Assembly: GCA_009760855.2 (NCBI GenBank)
Contig: WPIO01000039.1
Location: forward strand, 2,802,501 to 2,847,500
Direction of reading: 5' to 3'
Length of the DNA stretch: 45,000 bases
DNA from: Cristatella mucedo
Taxonomy: Eukaryota > Bryozoa > Phylactolaemata > Cristatellidae
Shown: one piece after another, positions 10,068-19,964 of the stretch
How positions within the stretch are numbered: the first letter of the stretch is position 1
Layout: each line of letters starts with the position of its first letter
Position numbers and translations under genes: made by a program
Notes under the pieces: generated by a model
The model's database searches: none
Told to the model about the DNA's origin: nothing
The model's input: only the letters and a program-made list of their open reading frames with translations

Positions 10068-10540
10068 GTGCACCTATTGGGTGCACCCTCTGCGAGGACC
10101 AGGTTCTGGCTACTGCGTGCTCCTACCAGTTAGATACAGCAGTTATATACCTGTATACTCTATTTATGTAGCGCCCTGGGGGAAATTAATCGCTAACCTT
10201 GCGCTTTACATAGGCCGCCGCAGGGCTTGAGCCCGCGATCCTGGTCGCTGAAGGCAAGCACCTCACCTCTGGCAGTTCAGGAGGTCTTGAAAATTCTTGT
10301 AGTCCACCAACTGAAGAATCAATATCGCAGCTCTGAAATCGAAAACACTTGAAAAAACGACGCTTCTAATTCTCTCTATCCCTGTTGCTACCTTACAAAA
10401 GAAAACCAGCGAAGTTTATTTACTCGCTCAGGCAAACCATCCTTCTTCTATTGCAGCACCGTATACCGATCGAAAGCGAAGAAATGAAGCCGAGAATTAA
10501 CCTGACCTACAGAAACGTCGGTCGCAGCAAGAGCAAGTGA
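4162..10540 (+). CDS. ALKBH3-like Fe(II)/2OG dioxygenase, copy 1 (5' end not found)
   Basis: This is a spliced gene seen as five exons: 4162-4209, 5590-5779, 8513-8722, 9393-9500 and 10457-10540. They join in frame to 212 visible residues and a TGA stop. Known ALKBH3 enzymes oxidatively remove the methyl group of 1-methyladenine and 3-methylcytosine in single-stranded DNA and RNA. The sequence keeps the YEIS...GVSR entry motif, EPRL, the WHSDDE iron-binding His and Asp (codons at 8624 and 8630), HGSLLIMEG, the distal His opening the last exon (10457), and the two Arg of PRINLTYR (10493, 10511). All introns are GT-AG and no exon is broken, so it is probably functional. The N-terminal exon present in copy 2 was not found here. 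Codon third positions are AT-richer than in copy 2. SINE and LINE pieces lie in its introns. Confidence 0.9.
4210..5344. other. Intron of ALKBH3-like copy 1
   Basis: This is intronic sequence without a recognised exon. Open frames at 4431-4616 and 4854-5084 have no family similarity. Confidence 0.5.
5345..5520 (+). mobile_element. LINE 3'-end fragment (CR1/L2-type)
   Basis: This has the same layout as 7560-7800: a CACTAACCATTCGATCATGC-like stretch, TTTGCAGCAATTGTAAAG, a CTAGAAAGAGG...CTCTCAGGG stem-loop and an ATT-rich end. It is more diverged than the 7.4-kb copy. It sits in copy 1 intron just upstream of the 5590 exon. Confidence 0.65.
5590..5779 (+). CDS. ALKBH3-like copy 1, second visible exon
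   Basis: This 190-nt exon lies between TTTTTTAG and CAG|GTCAGT. The first base completes the split Arg codon of the previous exon, giving GVSR-VRLFQ as in ALKBH3. It encodes the start of the dioxygenase fold, including QNGV..IEPRL and FYGDFSYTY. The Arg of EPRL corresponds to a conserved Arg in human ALKBH3. It matches copy 2 exon 28637-28826 at 36 of 63 residues (my hand count) and has the same length. Confidence 0.92.
5780..6319. other. Intron of ALKBH3-like copy 1
   Basis: No exon is recognised. Open frames here (for example 5978-6223) show no similarity and no splice support. Confidence 0.45.
6320..6470 (-). mobile_element. LINE 3'-end fragment, inverted
   Basis: This is the reverse complement of the LINE tail: an AAT-rich start, AGCGCCCTCAGAGAGCTCAAT, then CCTGCAAAGGATGCACGATT. 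A 16-base unit (GAATGATTAGTGGCTA) occurs twice at its inner end. It lies in copy 1 intron. Confidence 0.65.
6595..6740 (-). mobile_element. tRNA-derived SINE with LINE-like tail
   Basis: On the minus strand it reads GAGCTGGTTTGGTCCAGCGG, a box-A-like stretch, then GTGGGTTCAAACCC (box B) and a tail with AGCGCCTAAATAGAGATT...TCTTGGGGCGCT. This is among the best copies for seeing the similarity between the SINE tail and the LINE 3' stem-loop (compare 7726-7765). Confidence 0.78.
6741..7329. other. Intron of ALKBH3-like copy 1
   Basis: No exon or well-kept repeat is recognised. Open frames overlapping this interval, for example the 111-codon frame at 6655-6990, are not supported as coding. Confidence 0.4.
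7330..7800 (+). mobile_element. LINE 3' end with RT C-terminus (CR1/L2-type)
   Basis: The plus strand encodes a degraded C-terminus of a non-LTR reverse-transcriptase protein: NLKSFG, SYAPKAWNSLP, SPDLTTFKKNLKTYLF. The untranslated end follows, with CACTAACCA-type short repeats, TTTGCAGCAAATGTAAAGC and a perfect 8-bp stem (AAAGCGCC at 7726-7733 with GGCGCTTT at 7758-7765) enclosing AGAGAGA/TCTCT. It ends in an ATT microsatellite. It is 5'-truncated, and a close inverted copy lies at 11325-11725. Confidence 0.85.
7801..8512. other. Intron of ALKBH3-like copy 1
   Basis: No exon is recognised until the acceptor at 8511-8512. Several overlapping open frames on both strands at 8084-8500 lack similarity and are read as chance. 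Confidence 0.45.
8513..8722 (+). CDS. ALKBH3-like copy 1, iron-ligand exon
   Basis: This 210-nt phase-0 exon lies between ATTTTTTAG and CCG|GTAAGT. It opens with Trp-Pro, has TFNSVLGNFYRTGKD, and carries the catalytic HxD motif in VVWHSDDE (His codon 8624, Asp codon 8630), then DDPVIASLSFG and FELRK. It matches copy 2 exon 30194-30409, ending two codons shorter. Two cysteines (ECAGC) stand where copy 2 has ESTGL. Confidence 0.93.
8723..9392. other. Intron of ALKBH3-like copy 1
   Basis: This intron contains no recognised gene. A 110-codon frame overlapping its start (8713-9045) is read-through from the exon side and is not supported. Confidence 0.5.
9393..9500 (+). CDS. ALKBH3-like copy 1, HGSLLIMEG exon
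   Basis: This 108-nt phase-0 exon lies between TTTCCTAG and CAG|GTGAGC. It encodes RMPLAHGSLLIMEG and MQTDWQ, the strands leading to the distal iron-binding His. It pairs with copy 2 exon 32101-32211 (111 nt). The first 14 residues, before the RMPL block, differ strongly between copies. Confidence 0.92.
9501..10006. other. Intron of ALKBH3-like copy 1
   Basis: No exon or element is recognised before the TG microsatellite. Confidence 0.5.
10007..10066. repeat. (TG)n microsatellite
   Basis: An uninterrupted TG run of about 30 units follows a short TA run, in the last intron of copy 1. It produces false Val/Cys-rich open frames. Confidence 0.97.
10140..10285 (-). mobile_element. tRNA-derived SINE, second subfamily
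   Basis: On the minus strand it reads CCTGAACTGCCAGAGGTGAG, then a CGGGCTCAAGCCC box-B-like stretch, and a tail with AAGCGCAAGG...CAGGGCGCT. The head resembles 28450-28530 more than the 6595-6740 type, so I place it in a separate subfamily. Confidence 0.55.
10457..10540 (+). CDS. ALKBH3-like copy 1, last coding exon
   Basis: This 84-nt exon follows a TTCTATTGCAG acceptor. It starts with the distal iron-ligand His (HRIP) and carries PRINLTYR, whose two Arg match the 2-oxoglutarate-binding pair of ALKBH3, then ends in a short Lys/Ser tail and TGA. The spacing of 12 and 18 residues from the His to the Arg pair equals that in human ALKBH3. No clear AATAAA follows within several hundred bases. 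Confidence 0.93.
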   Translation, partial: HRIPIESEEMKPRINLTYRNVGRSKSK

Positions 10541-10910
10541 ATGCTGAGCATCATCCGCCCTCTTCGAGCTTCCTTCCCTTCATCCTCCGCTGCTTCCGGC
10601 ACCCAATCAATTACTCGGAACGCGCGTTTGGTAGGCAGCCGATTTCTGCATGGCATTTCGTTATGACGCTGAGTAACTCCTAGGTTATCAATTATTTTAG
10701 CGATTGCAGTAGACTAACCATTCATTTTTCTGGAAATCATTTACCAGATGTTACAGTAAAGAGATGCTGAAAACCAAGAAGAAATGTGTCTGAATCTATG
10801 GCTTCAGCGAGAACTGAATCAGCAAACCACCACAACCATTCTTACACGCCGCTGCCATAGCTGCTGCTGCTACTGCTCCTGCTGCCGAGAGCACCACCCT
10901 CCATGCTCGC

Positions 10911-10913
<3 letters not shown>
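10541..10913. other. 3' flank of ALKBH3-like copy 1
   Basis: This is the probable 3' untranslated region and spacer. No AATAAA signal was seen; an AGTAAA occurs near 10756. Confidence 0.4.
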
Positions 10914-10998
<85 letters not shown>

Positions 10999-11086
10999 GC
11001 CCTCGTTCTCATTAACTTTCCCCCTCTCTTTCTCTCTCTCTCTCGCTTTCTCTCTCTCTATCTCTCTTTTACTCACTTTCTCTTCT

Positions 11087-11168
<82 letters not shown>
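10914..11168. repeat. (CT)n compound microsatellite
   Basis: Two long CT runs (about 10914-10995 and 11090-11168) flank a CT-rich, interrupted stretch. All open frames here are low-complexity Leu-Ser or Arg-Glu products of the repeat. Confidence 0.97.
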
Positions 11169-11171
<3 letters not shown>

Positions 11172-11324
11172 CGCGCACGTTCCTGAGATTTTGATATGAC
11201 TTCAGATCACGTAGAGGTACCCGTGACATAATGTATACTCGTAGCTATCAAGTTTGAATTAACTCTCTAGGCTAAGGAAGTTGTCAGAAAATGCATTTTC
11301 GTGGTTGATATTTGTTCTAATTTA

Positions 11325-11725
11325 TAGATAATAATAATGATAATATAATTGAAAAAGCGCCCTCAAATATCTCAATTTTGTCTAGGCGCTTTACATTTAC
11401 TGCAAAGGAAACACGATCGAATGGTGTGTAGTATCATGCTTGATAAACAACATGAATAACAGGATTAGGGTGACATGCACAGGATCAGCATGCAAGTGTG
11501 GTTAGTGGCAGCATGCACCGTGTCAGCACGCATTAGCACATGAAGGATGAATCACATGGACCTACTAAATGCTATCATAAATAGGTGATTTTTTAAGTTT
11601 TTTTAAATGTGGTCAAGTCAGAGGATGTCCTGACGCAAGTCGGGAGTGAGTTCCAGGCTTTTGGAGCATACAAACTAAATGCACGGTCTTCAAAGAATTT
11701 GAGATTTGTACGAGGTATTGCTAAA
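11325..11725 (-). mobile_element. LINE 3' end, inverted copy of the 7.4-kb element
   Basis: Read on the minus strand, this matches 7400-7800 almost throughout: SYAPKAWNSLP-like codons, SSDLTTFKK, the CACTAACCACACTTGCATGC stretch, TTTGCAGTAAATGTAAAGC, the stem-loop and the ATT-type end. By eye roughly nine of ten bases agree. With 7330-7800 it forms an inverted pair around the last three exons of copy 1. Confidence 0.85.
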
Positions 11726-12133
11726 CAGTTAGATTCCAAAAGCGGGTGGTACGATGCTTGGCCTTGTGGCCGTCTCAGGATCTCGAGGCACGGATTTACT
11801 CAAAACCGGAGCCTATATGGCAAATTATTTATAGCAATCAGTAGCAGCTACACGGTCACCGTGCTATCACCGCCCAGAAGACCTGAGCTCCGGCGAAAAT
11901 ATAAATAGCTAATAAACTAATAGCTAACGGATTTTAATCCTGTCTGTTTTTTTATTTTTCGCAAAAGGCTCTTATGCAATGCGTGGGGTCCTTTGATCAT
12001 TTAGATACCAGCTTACGCCATTGGGAAGACATACCATGTCACTTTCGATTCAAAATTAATTCTCGAGAGGAAATGAGCAGGTAACTATATACATTAATCA
12101 ATTTCGAGTTGCATAGATTCGGAAGTTTTACTT
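11726..12133. other. Spacer without recognised gene
   Basis: No exon or well-kept element is seen. Confidence 0.4.
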
Positions 12134-12427
12134 CTACAACCCTGTCGAAACAGTCAGGTAAGCTTGCACCTCGCTAGGTGATACGGTTTCATTAATCACA
12201 AATTCTCTGGCTCTCTCCTGATAAAGCTCCTGAAATTCATTAATGGTATGACTGCCGAAGAAACCATTACACAACTTTAAAATGGTGCTGAATACGGCAG
12301 CTAAGTTTTTATCTTTAAATGCAAGACATTCAGTCGTGTTTCTCGAAAAGGCACTTGCCTCCACGATTCTTGCACAGTGGGATCTGACTTCCTGCGGTCG
12401 CCTCTGGAACACCCTTTCCAACGTCAC
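12134..12427 (-). CDS. Unidentified 97-codon open frame, possible exon
   Basis: This minus-strand frame has mixed composition unlike the nearby chance frames. Examples are ECLAFKDKNLAAVF and NEFQELYQERAREF, rich in the charged and hydrophobic residues of a helical protein. It has no ATG at its start. A TAG precedes the frame, and an acceptor-like TTGCAGTAG lies just upstream, so it could be a terminal exon ending at the TAG near 12134. I do not recognise a family, and no neighbouring exon was found. It could also be a fossil of a mobile-element protein or chance. Confidence 0.25.
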   Translation of the reverse strand: MTLERVFQRRPQEVRSHCARIVEASAFSRNTTECLAFKDKNLAAVFSTILKLCNGFFGSHTINEFQELYQERAREFVINETVSPSEVQAYLTVSTGL

Positions 12428-14239
12428 ACGCTGCTACTGCAACACTACTCATAACTAATTCCTCAAGATCAGGATAGTCGATTCACCACGGACAGCCGCC
12501 TATCGTGTTCCTGTCCTCGTGACCGCACGACTGCACTGCAGCCACTCGTCGTGCTTGAAACTCACGTGCTGGTGATAACGTAGCTTACACCTTGCCTGCC
12601 TTAGGTCGAAAACATGCCGTCATACACAGGCGGTACTTTTTTAGTTACGGCTGCTAAGCATATTTACGGTGCAAACCAAATTTGGAAGTGTTACTTCCTC
12701 GCAGCAATTCCAAGGAGGCAGTTAGCCGTCCTCATTGGTTACTGAGCGCATCTGTCGATAAAAGCTAAAGCCTGCATTGATTGTACAGCATCGATACCAT
12801 GAAGCCAGGGAACGTAAGTCGGGGGGGGGGGCTCATCAAAGCCAGCCTCAAGCAGATCCGCAGCTCGAGTACAGCAAGATCCGAAACGGTTTTGGTTTCT
12901 TTTGACATTGAGCAGGTAGGGCGCGTTGTAGTGCGAATAGCTGCTGCACTAACACGTGTGCCGTGCACTTTTTGTACAGCAAAGAAACGAGAAATGGCTA
13001 CGTGCTACTCACAGCGTCGCTCCCGCCGAGGTCAAAGAGTCGCGAAACCAACGAATCGTTGATCAAAAATGGTTCGCCACCTCTAACACACACTGTGCTC
13101 TTGATTAGTTCGTGACTAGCTTGCCTCGTGGAATCATCATTCATCCCTGATCATTCGTCGGTACTACGTTATCCGGCGCTGCCGAGGTACGCTACCCAGA
13201 GAATGGTTGTGAAACAGACACGACTTGTCGGAAGATTCGTGACAATAGGCTATTTGCAAAGGAGTATCCTTTCTCAGTGCATCTATTTAATGGCCATCGG
13301 TAATATAGATTTGGACAGAACCACCTGCAAGCACCGATAAGAAAGTGTCACTCCATTCGAGCTGCCAAGGAGGTTCGGCGTCCCATCAATATTGACCCAT
13401 TGATAATGCTTTCTATAAGGCTAAGCATTTTGTCAATTTTCTCAATATTGTGCCAATTTCTAAGTGCAGCTGGCAGGTTAACAAAACCAAGAATTAAAAA
13501 TTCTAAACCCTAAAACTCTTATACTTTAATCTCTGCGACAGTGACTTAGTGCGGTGCTGCACTATATGATATAATTTTATCTTTAATGAGCATTATTAAT
13601 TTTGCTATTTCTAATGCCTCAACAGTATTAAAAATCGCCATTATTTGGCAAAAACTTTTTTTTTACGACTAGCAGATATTAATTGAAATTACGAGTAATG
13701 CTATATTCACAAGTCTTTAGGCACACCCAAAATAATATTTTTGTGCAATCACATATAGAATGGTTCACTATTGCACGAGTCTACCGTTATCTTTGATCAT
13801 TAAAATCAGTGATTGAGACATTGTATTGAACTGTTTCTGAGCATACGTTTATCCCAGTTATTAATACCTTTCTTAACCAATACTTTACAGTAATACAAAG
13901 AGTAGAAATATAATAAATGTAAGCCCATATGGTTAGTGTAGTTCCAGCTGTCTTAATGGATACGAGCAGCTCAGTGCAGCCTGTCGACTCGCTTCGCTGA
14001 GTCATAGTAGTCCTGTCACGGAAGATAACGCTGCGCCACTTTGCCGCTTGACAGAAGTGCACCATCTTGTCACGTGCCGCAACTGCACCATCTTGCTGCA
14101 TGACGGACTTGCTCGCTTTAATTAGTAGTGATCCCTGGATTTTCCTGTGAGGTTATCAAGAGGCTGAAAAGATCCAGTAGACAATTTTCTGTGTATATTG
14201 GTCAATTAGTCAAGACAATGGTGACAAATTACTTTGAAA
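12428..14239. other. Spacer, AT-rich in its second half
   Basis: I see no supported gene. A run of G occurs near 12823-12832. The unit TGCACCATCTTG is repeated around 14057 and 14085. A 104-codon minus-strand frame at 13787-14101 spans this repeat and is not supported. Confidence 0.4.
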
Positions 14240-14390
14240 AGTACCTGGGCAATGCCGCACGCCTAACCCCACTATTCCATCAACCATTTGATCATGCTTC
14301 CTCTACAGAACATTTAAACTGCCTACAATTATATTCAATTCTCTATTGTTTATACATCAATTGACTATTTTTATTATTAGTCAAGTGTTT
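14240..14390 (+). mobile_element. Degenerate LINE 3'-end fragment
   Basis: CCATCAACCATTTGATCATGC, CTACAGAACATTTAAACTGCC and a terminal ATT-rich stretch parallel the LINE 3' ends at 5345-5520 and 7650-7800, but the stem-loop is badly eroded. It is an older copy. Confidence 0.45.
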
Positions 14391-15199
14391 TCATCAGTAA
14401 AAACCTGCTCCAGAATACAGGATTTACACGTACGGCCACTGCAAGTGACCTTCCCTGGGGCTGTTACCGCTCCTTGTTGCCTTTTCCTTTTACTTGAGCA
14501 ATATCATAAATTGAATGCATAATTATACAAGCAATGAATAGTAAAAACATCATTTTTGAGGGTTAATAGAATACTGGGCTTCTGGTATAGAATGAGATTG
14601 TTAACAACAGAGGTGGCAATGATATCCAAATATAAAAAAGTGCGTTGAAAGATACTAACCTGATTTGCATTGATGCAGAACCTTTAAAACTACAAAACAA
14701 TTAATTCGGCATGTGTAGTAAAATTGGGGGCAGGAAGCTGTTTGCTTCTTGCGTCAAACCATCCCGAAACCTCTAGTTTTCCTGGCTAGAATTTTAATGC
14801 GAGAGCTATGTAGATTAAGTGTATCTGCTTTCAACACAGGACTATAGCCTTGGTTTAAATGGCATGTGCCGAATCACGATGTACCATCTAGACCCATGTA
14901 TATCATATAAATGACAACCCGACTCTGAGCTGCAACCAATAAGTCTGTTGTGATGTGTGTCCACTAAACCCATCTGCTGCTCCTATTAGGCGGGCTCAGT
15001 CAGTTTATGGATAAATGTGAACAGACTAACAGCTAAGTTCAACTGCGAGGAAACCGCAAAATATTTTTTGTCTTCTTATATAGTGTTCTAAGCATTTCAA
15101 CAGAAGAAATGGATGATTTCTCATTGAATGGCAAATGAGGACCATTGCACGTCGTATTAATCCATCTAACCTGATAACCACGTCTGGCTTCTATAAAAA
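14391..15199. other. Spacer before the long LINE
   Basis: No gene is recognised. The last 200 bases may already belong to the decayed 5' part of the LINE. Confidence 0.35.
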
Positions 15200-17956
15200 C
15201 TTTGTGGAATCGCAGATACATAATCCATAAATATTCATGTGGACCCGCAGACATCACTAATACTACACTCAGATCTGAAAAATACCTAGTGATGATTTCA
15301 GAAATCTGGCTCGTTTATTTCAAACTAGGTCACTTTTCAAGCTTTTCTTTGTCAGAATTATATATAAGATCGGAGAGTCAACACCACACCTCTCACATTT
15401 GCGATCTACCGACCTCCTTCTGGCTGTTTCACCTTGTTTACAGACGAGTTTTTGCAGTTCCTCGCTAAAACGTGTGGCAGGCCGTTATTGATCGAAGGAG
15501 GCTTCAGCATTCACTTTGAAAAACTTTACAACAGACAGGTCCGCTCATTTATTGACTGTCTAGAGAACTTCGGTTCGGTCCAGCACGATCCTCATAGCAC
15601 TCTTGTCGCCGGTCATATCCCAGAGCTCGTTATCACTAAAGATACGTTTCTCACTGACCTTGTCGCGTGGTCTCTGACCGCCTCGGATCATTGCTCTGTT
15701 TCGTTTACCGTTGAGTTTTCGTTTAAAATGCAGGGCAGCGTCAATTTTTCTAGCGACGCAACTTGAAAAGGCATTGATCACACGTAGCTTTGGCAGTCTG
15801 TCATGCAGGTCAGTCTTATTGATCTTCACCCACGTACTCACTGTCACCGACAAAGTCGATGCCTTCGCTGATGCAGTGAACACGGAACTTAAAGGCGCCC
15901 TAGGCGAGCATGTTCCTGTACGTTCTGTTCGTGTACAGAGTCGTGGAGATTCCTTTCAACTATCCAAAAACTGTAAAAGATGCGCCGTCTTAAGCACGGA
16001 CCTTAACGCCCCTTTAAGAACTCTGGGTCCGACGATCATCTAGCCAATTCCAAAGACTTTCTCGGTGTCAGCAGCAGGAAGCTTAGGCAAGCCATGGCTT
16101 CGCTTTTCACTCGGAAACTGACGGCCTCCCGCTCAGAACCAAAACAAATTTATAAAGCGGTAAAAGATATGCTAGCCAATTCAGAGAAGTCTCACTCGTT
16201 GCGTACTAATGACTCGTTTGACAGGTTTTCCCGCCTTCTTTTTTGAGAAGACTCTGTGCTTCGATGCGCCTTGCACGAAGAACGCCTTGCACGAAGAACG
16301 CCAGCACCAATAGTTTATTCTACTACAGAGCAGAGGGAGCACGACTTCACTCGCCCCTCTCTCACCACTGAATCCCCCTCCTCGCCCACGGCTGTTTTGG
16401 CCGACCCCGATGGTGAGTCCAACATCTGACTGTGGTTACCGGCCTGTCCAAACCACACCACAGGCGGACCACAGCTATGCACCACCGGTGATGCTCCTGA
16501 CAGCTGTTTAAGGAAGGAGCGGTACCGGCCTGCATATACTCAGACCACACACTCCACTTATTCTCGCCTCCGTAAAGCTTCATCGCCAACAGCAAGTGTC
16601 GAGCCGCAACCTTTGACTTTCCTTAAGAAATTTCCAGGTTTCTAGATACGAAGGGGGTATCATAAATAACATCTAGGAAAAAGAGCCCGTCTCCTAAAGA
16701 CCCTGTACCATTCCCTCTGTGGTCTTCATTGGCAGACAAAATCAATCCAGCCATGACTAAGATTTGTAATGCCTCTCTGGATAACGGGGTTTTTCCCAAA
16801 TCCTTCAAATCGGCCATCGTTTAACCGCTTCTTGAAAAGCCTGGGCTGGGTTTAGAGGTCCTATAAACTATCCCCCAGTGTTCCTGCTTTCTTTGCGTCA
16901 AGGATTCTTGAAAAATTGTCGTAAGCAGCTTGTAGCACACATTAAAGAGAATAAATCTTTGGACAGATTTCAGCCAGAACTCAAGAAACGCCACTCCACT
17001 GAATATGCTCTCCCTCGTGTAATCAATGACAACTTATGCAGCAACAATGACGGAAATTTCACTGCCCTGATCCTGCTAAATCTATCAGCTGCGTTCGATA
17101 CTATTGATCACACTATCCTACTTGAACGATTGAGAACAACGATTCGTCTGGCAGAAGAAGCTCTATCGTGGTTCAAATCATATTTGTCCGGTCGTGTTCA
17201 ATCCATGTCGAGTTTGGGTCAAGTCTTATCCACCAGACCAGTCACTTGTGGAAAACCGAAATAGTTCGCTCTCGGTCCTTTGCTGTTCTCTATTTATAAT
17301 CATTCTCTGGGGAAAGTGATTCGGCCCCATGGGATCAGGTATTGTGTCTATGCTGACGATAATCAATGGCATTTGTCATTTAAACCGTCGGAATCTGCTG
17401 CGGTGACCGATAAACTTAATGCTTGCCTTGCAAACGTTTGATCCTGGATGTGTGCTAATTTTCTCGAAATAGATCCATGATTAAACTGAATTAATTTTCA
17501 TAAGACACGGTAAGCGTGTGGCTGCACTAGAAGACTCATAATCCAGAAGACTCATAATACTTTGTTTTTCTAATAAGTGATGCTGCCGTGCGAAAGTCAT
17601 GTACTCGGAATGTCGGGGTCATCTTTGGCAACTGCCTAAATTTTTAAAAGTTTCATTAAAAAGACTGCTTCCACAGCCACCATCATGTCCGATCCTATCT
17701 AAGATTTGGGACTGTCTACCACGGATGCTTGCTAAAGATTTAACTAGCTCCCTCGCTCTGTCCAGGCTATAGATTGATGCAATTTCATTTTGGCAGGGCT
17801 ACCGAAAAAGCCATTCGGCTACTGCAGCTGGTGATGAATATCGTTGCAAGGCTAGTTAAAAAATCTCAGAGGTTCACCATGTGTTTCCTTAGCTGAAAGA
17901 GCTTCTATGGCTTCCGGTTGATCAATGAATGCAGAGTAACGATCTTAAGCTGAATT
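15200..17956 (+). mobile_element. Degraded LINE with endonuclease and RT domains
   Basis: Successive open pieces encode a CR1/L2-type non-LTR retrotransposon protein. The endonuclease part (15434-15766) shows PLLIEGGFSIH, a stretch reading ENFGSVQH, HIPELVIT and SDHCSVSF, the last holding the SDH catalytic motif. The reverse-transcriptase part (16878-17420) shows LILLNLSAAFDTIDH, the LGPLLFSIY-like block and the catalytic VYADD box (Tyr codon 17349). An in-frame TAG at 17262 separates these blocks, and other stops and frame changes break the protein, so the copy is inactive. The match continues to a VMNIVARLVKKS-like block at 17830, then a microsatellite and SINE interrupt it before the C-terminal part at 18180-18610. 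Confidence 0.85.
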
Positions 17957-17967
17957 ACACACACACA

Positions 17968-18042
<75 letters not shown>

Positions 18043-18055
18043 GTATATATATATA
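17957..18055. repeat. (CA)n(TA)n compound microsatellite
   Basis: A CA run (to 18027) passes directly into a TA run, immediately next to a SINE inside the LINE. It probably grew from the SINE's simple-sequence end. Confidence 0.95.
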
Positions 18056-18177
18056 CAATTTCTTTTTTATAGCCCCCTAAGAGAGAACCCGATATCTATT
18101 CAGGCGCTTCACACATGCCACAGGCTCGAACCTCGGTCGGGGCGAGCACCTTAACCAAGTCAGTTCGGCACATGGCC
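18056..18177 (-). mobile_element. tRNA-derived SINE inserted in LINE
   Basis: The minus strand carries the SINE head (GTTAAGGTGCTCGCCCCGAC), a shortened box-B region (GTTCGAGCCTGTGGC) and the tail with AGCGCCTGAATAGATATC...TTAGGGGGCT. It sits between two halves of LINE-coding sequence, showing nested insertion. Confidence 0.72.
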
Positions 18178-18179
18178 CG

Positions 18180-18610
18180 GCATGGCTTGGCGCTCCTTCG
18201 TACCTAGCTGAACTGCTGCACCAGCTTCATCCTCTTCGTGTCGTCAGGTCCTTCGCGGACATTAAGTTAACTGCTACATTGTTCTGCTTAAAGACGGTTG
18301 GTGACAGAAAGTTTTGATCTGCAGGTCGTCGACTGTGAACCTCACTACCACAATTCTTTAATTCTTAGGCAACGGCATCTACTTTCCTGCTGCCGACTGT
18401 GGCGCATCCTTTCCAGCCACCCTGAACAGCTACTTTCATGCTATTCAGTACATCAACTGCCCTTCTGACTCAGCTATACTTCTCACTTTCTCTCTGCTTC
18501 GTTAGATGAAGTCTGTTGGCTGCGGCATGTGTGCCGGAAGCCGCTTAGGTTATGAGTGCACTTTGGAAAACTCTCTTGCGTAATACCCACTTAGTCTCTG
18601 CGGCTTTGTA
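18180..18610 (+). mobile_element. LINE C-terminal and 3' segment after SINE interruption
   Basis: The start encodes APSYLAELLHQLHPLRVVRS, then a GDRKF...GRRLWTSLPQFFNS block, the usual C-terminus of a non-LTR retrotransposon RT protein. The following GCTGCCGACTGTGGCGCATC stretch, up to GCTTCGTTAGATGAAG, recurs at 42300-42440. This C-terminus differs from the SYAPKAWNSLP type, so at least two LINE families are present. Confidence 0.7.
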
Positions 18611-19964
18611 TATTTTCAGATTGAATTACGATACATTACATCCCTAAGGTGACAACCCAACTGGACTGTGTAACCTCTTTTCCTTGCTACTCGTCAATGT
18701 CCGCCTTGAAGCTCGCGACCTGTGATCTCGTCTCAAAGTCTAACTCCCAGTTTAAAAAAACTACTCGTCCTCTAGACTCCATGCCTTATGTTCACTTTCT
18801 AAGATAGCTGCATTTCATTAAAAAAGCAGAATTAATATTTCCTTGGTCTCGATAAAGCCATTTGTCCATACATGCTTCAAAGAGACCCTTGTGAGATCGA
18901 TGATAAAGAATTTAACATCAGACCAAGGAAAACTAGAGTAAAAATTTGTCCAAAACTCTCAAGTGACTAGCTACAAAGCAAGTAAACTCTTACATTGTAT
19001 TATTAAATTTAGAACGTGCTTGCCAGCCAAAACATATGTCGCGTATAACTCCAAAAGTCAGTACAACTGCCAGTGTGCGACGAGTTTCTCAGGAAAATTA
19101 ACCAAGGTAGAGCTTCTCAGTTAGGACAGCTGGATCTCTTAGTTTCGTTCTATTATTGATGAGTGATTCTATCTTAATCACTTAACCTCTCCCCTTGTGA
19201 TCTACGGTAATGCACTGCAATAGTTTATGTCCTAGCCTAGAGAGAGACTTCAGAGCATTGATGTCAACAGCCAGCCACAGGTCATCCTGTCAGCCTTTGT
19301 AGTAAGGTGTTGTATTCCATGAGCAATTCTTTTCAAAATTGTATACTCTTTCACGTCGCCGGTGTAATTTTCATGCACAGTGTAGCCTTTCACTGGAAAT
19401 GGCGATGAAACTCAAACACTTCCTTTGACCCTTCACTGCACCTCAGTACCTCAGATTCTTTCCACTCTCTTGGAGCTCGTATTGGCACGACTGGCTATTT
19501 AAGGACAGATAATCCTTTTAAATTTTAAGACGACAAGGCCAATCTACTTGAAAGCTCAATCCTAAAAATTGGTTTCACGTAGCACCTCCCTGCATCAGCG
19601 CACTGATGTTGGGCGCACCGTTTCGACATGACCTCTTGATAAGTGACTGAGTCAGCTCCAAAGCTGAACTCATTCGTTCTCTATCCGGCTTTCCATCTGA
19701 ATTACTTTTTCCTCGGGGGTTTCTTTCCGACTACCCGCTCCTCTGACTTTGACATTTTAGCAATGCAGTGGGTCCAAGGTTTTGAACGCTTCAGACAACG
19801 AACTGTCCGGGTAATAGCCACATGGGTTAGACAACAATGACTGGTTATGAATCTGGTTTCAGGTTACGTACCGAACCCAAAGAATTTGTGGGAGCTTCAT
19901 GAGTATTTGGGTGTAATTTCGACTTTGAATTGATTAACTGTTCACCATTTTCAAGGAAAAATAT
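18611..19964. other. Spacer without recognised gene
   Basis: Only short open frames are present (for example 19643-19840). No exon or well-kept element is seen. Confidence 0.4.

Noticed and set aside
9800-10230. Val/Cys-rich and Thr/His-rich frames
   Set aside because: They are translations of the TG microsatellite with no splice or family support.
10784-11229. Frames of 98-136 codons made of Leu-Ser or Arg-Glu repeats
   Set aside because: They are translations of the CT microsatellite on each strand.
16261-16310. Short tandem unit (CCTTGCACGAAGAACG twice)
   Set aside because: It is a simple two-copy slippage event inside a decayed LINE, with no further structure.
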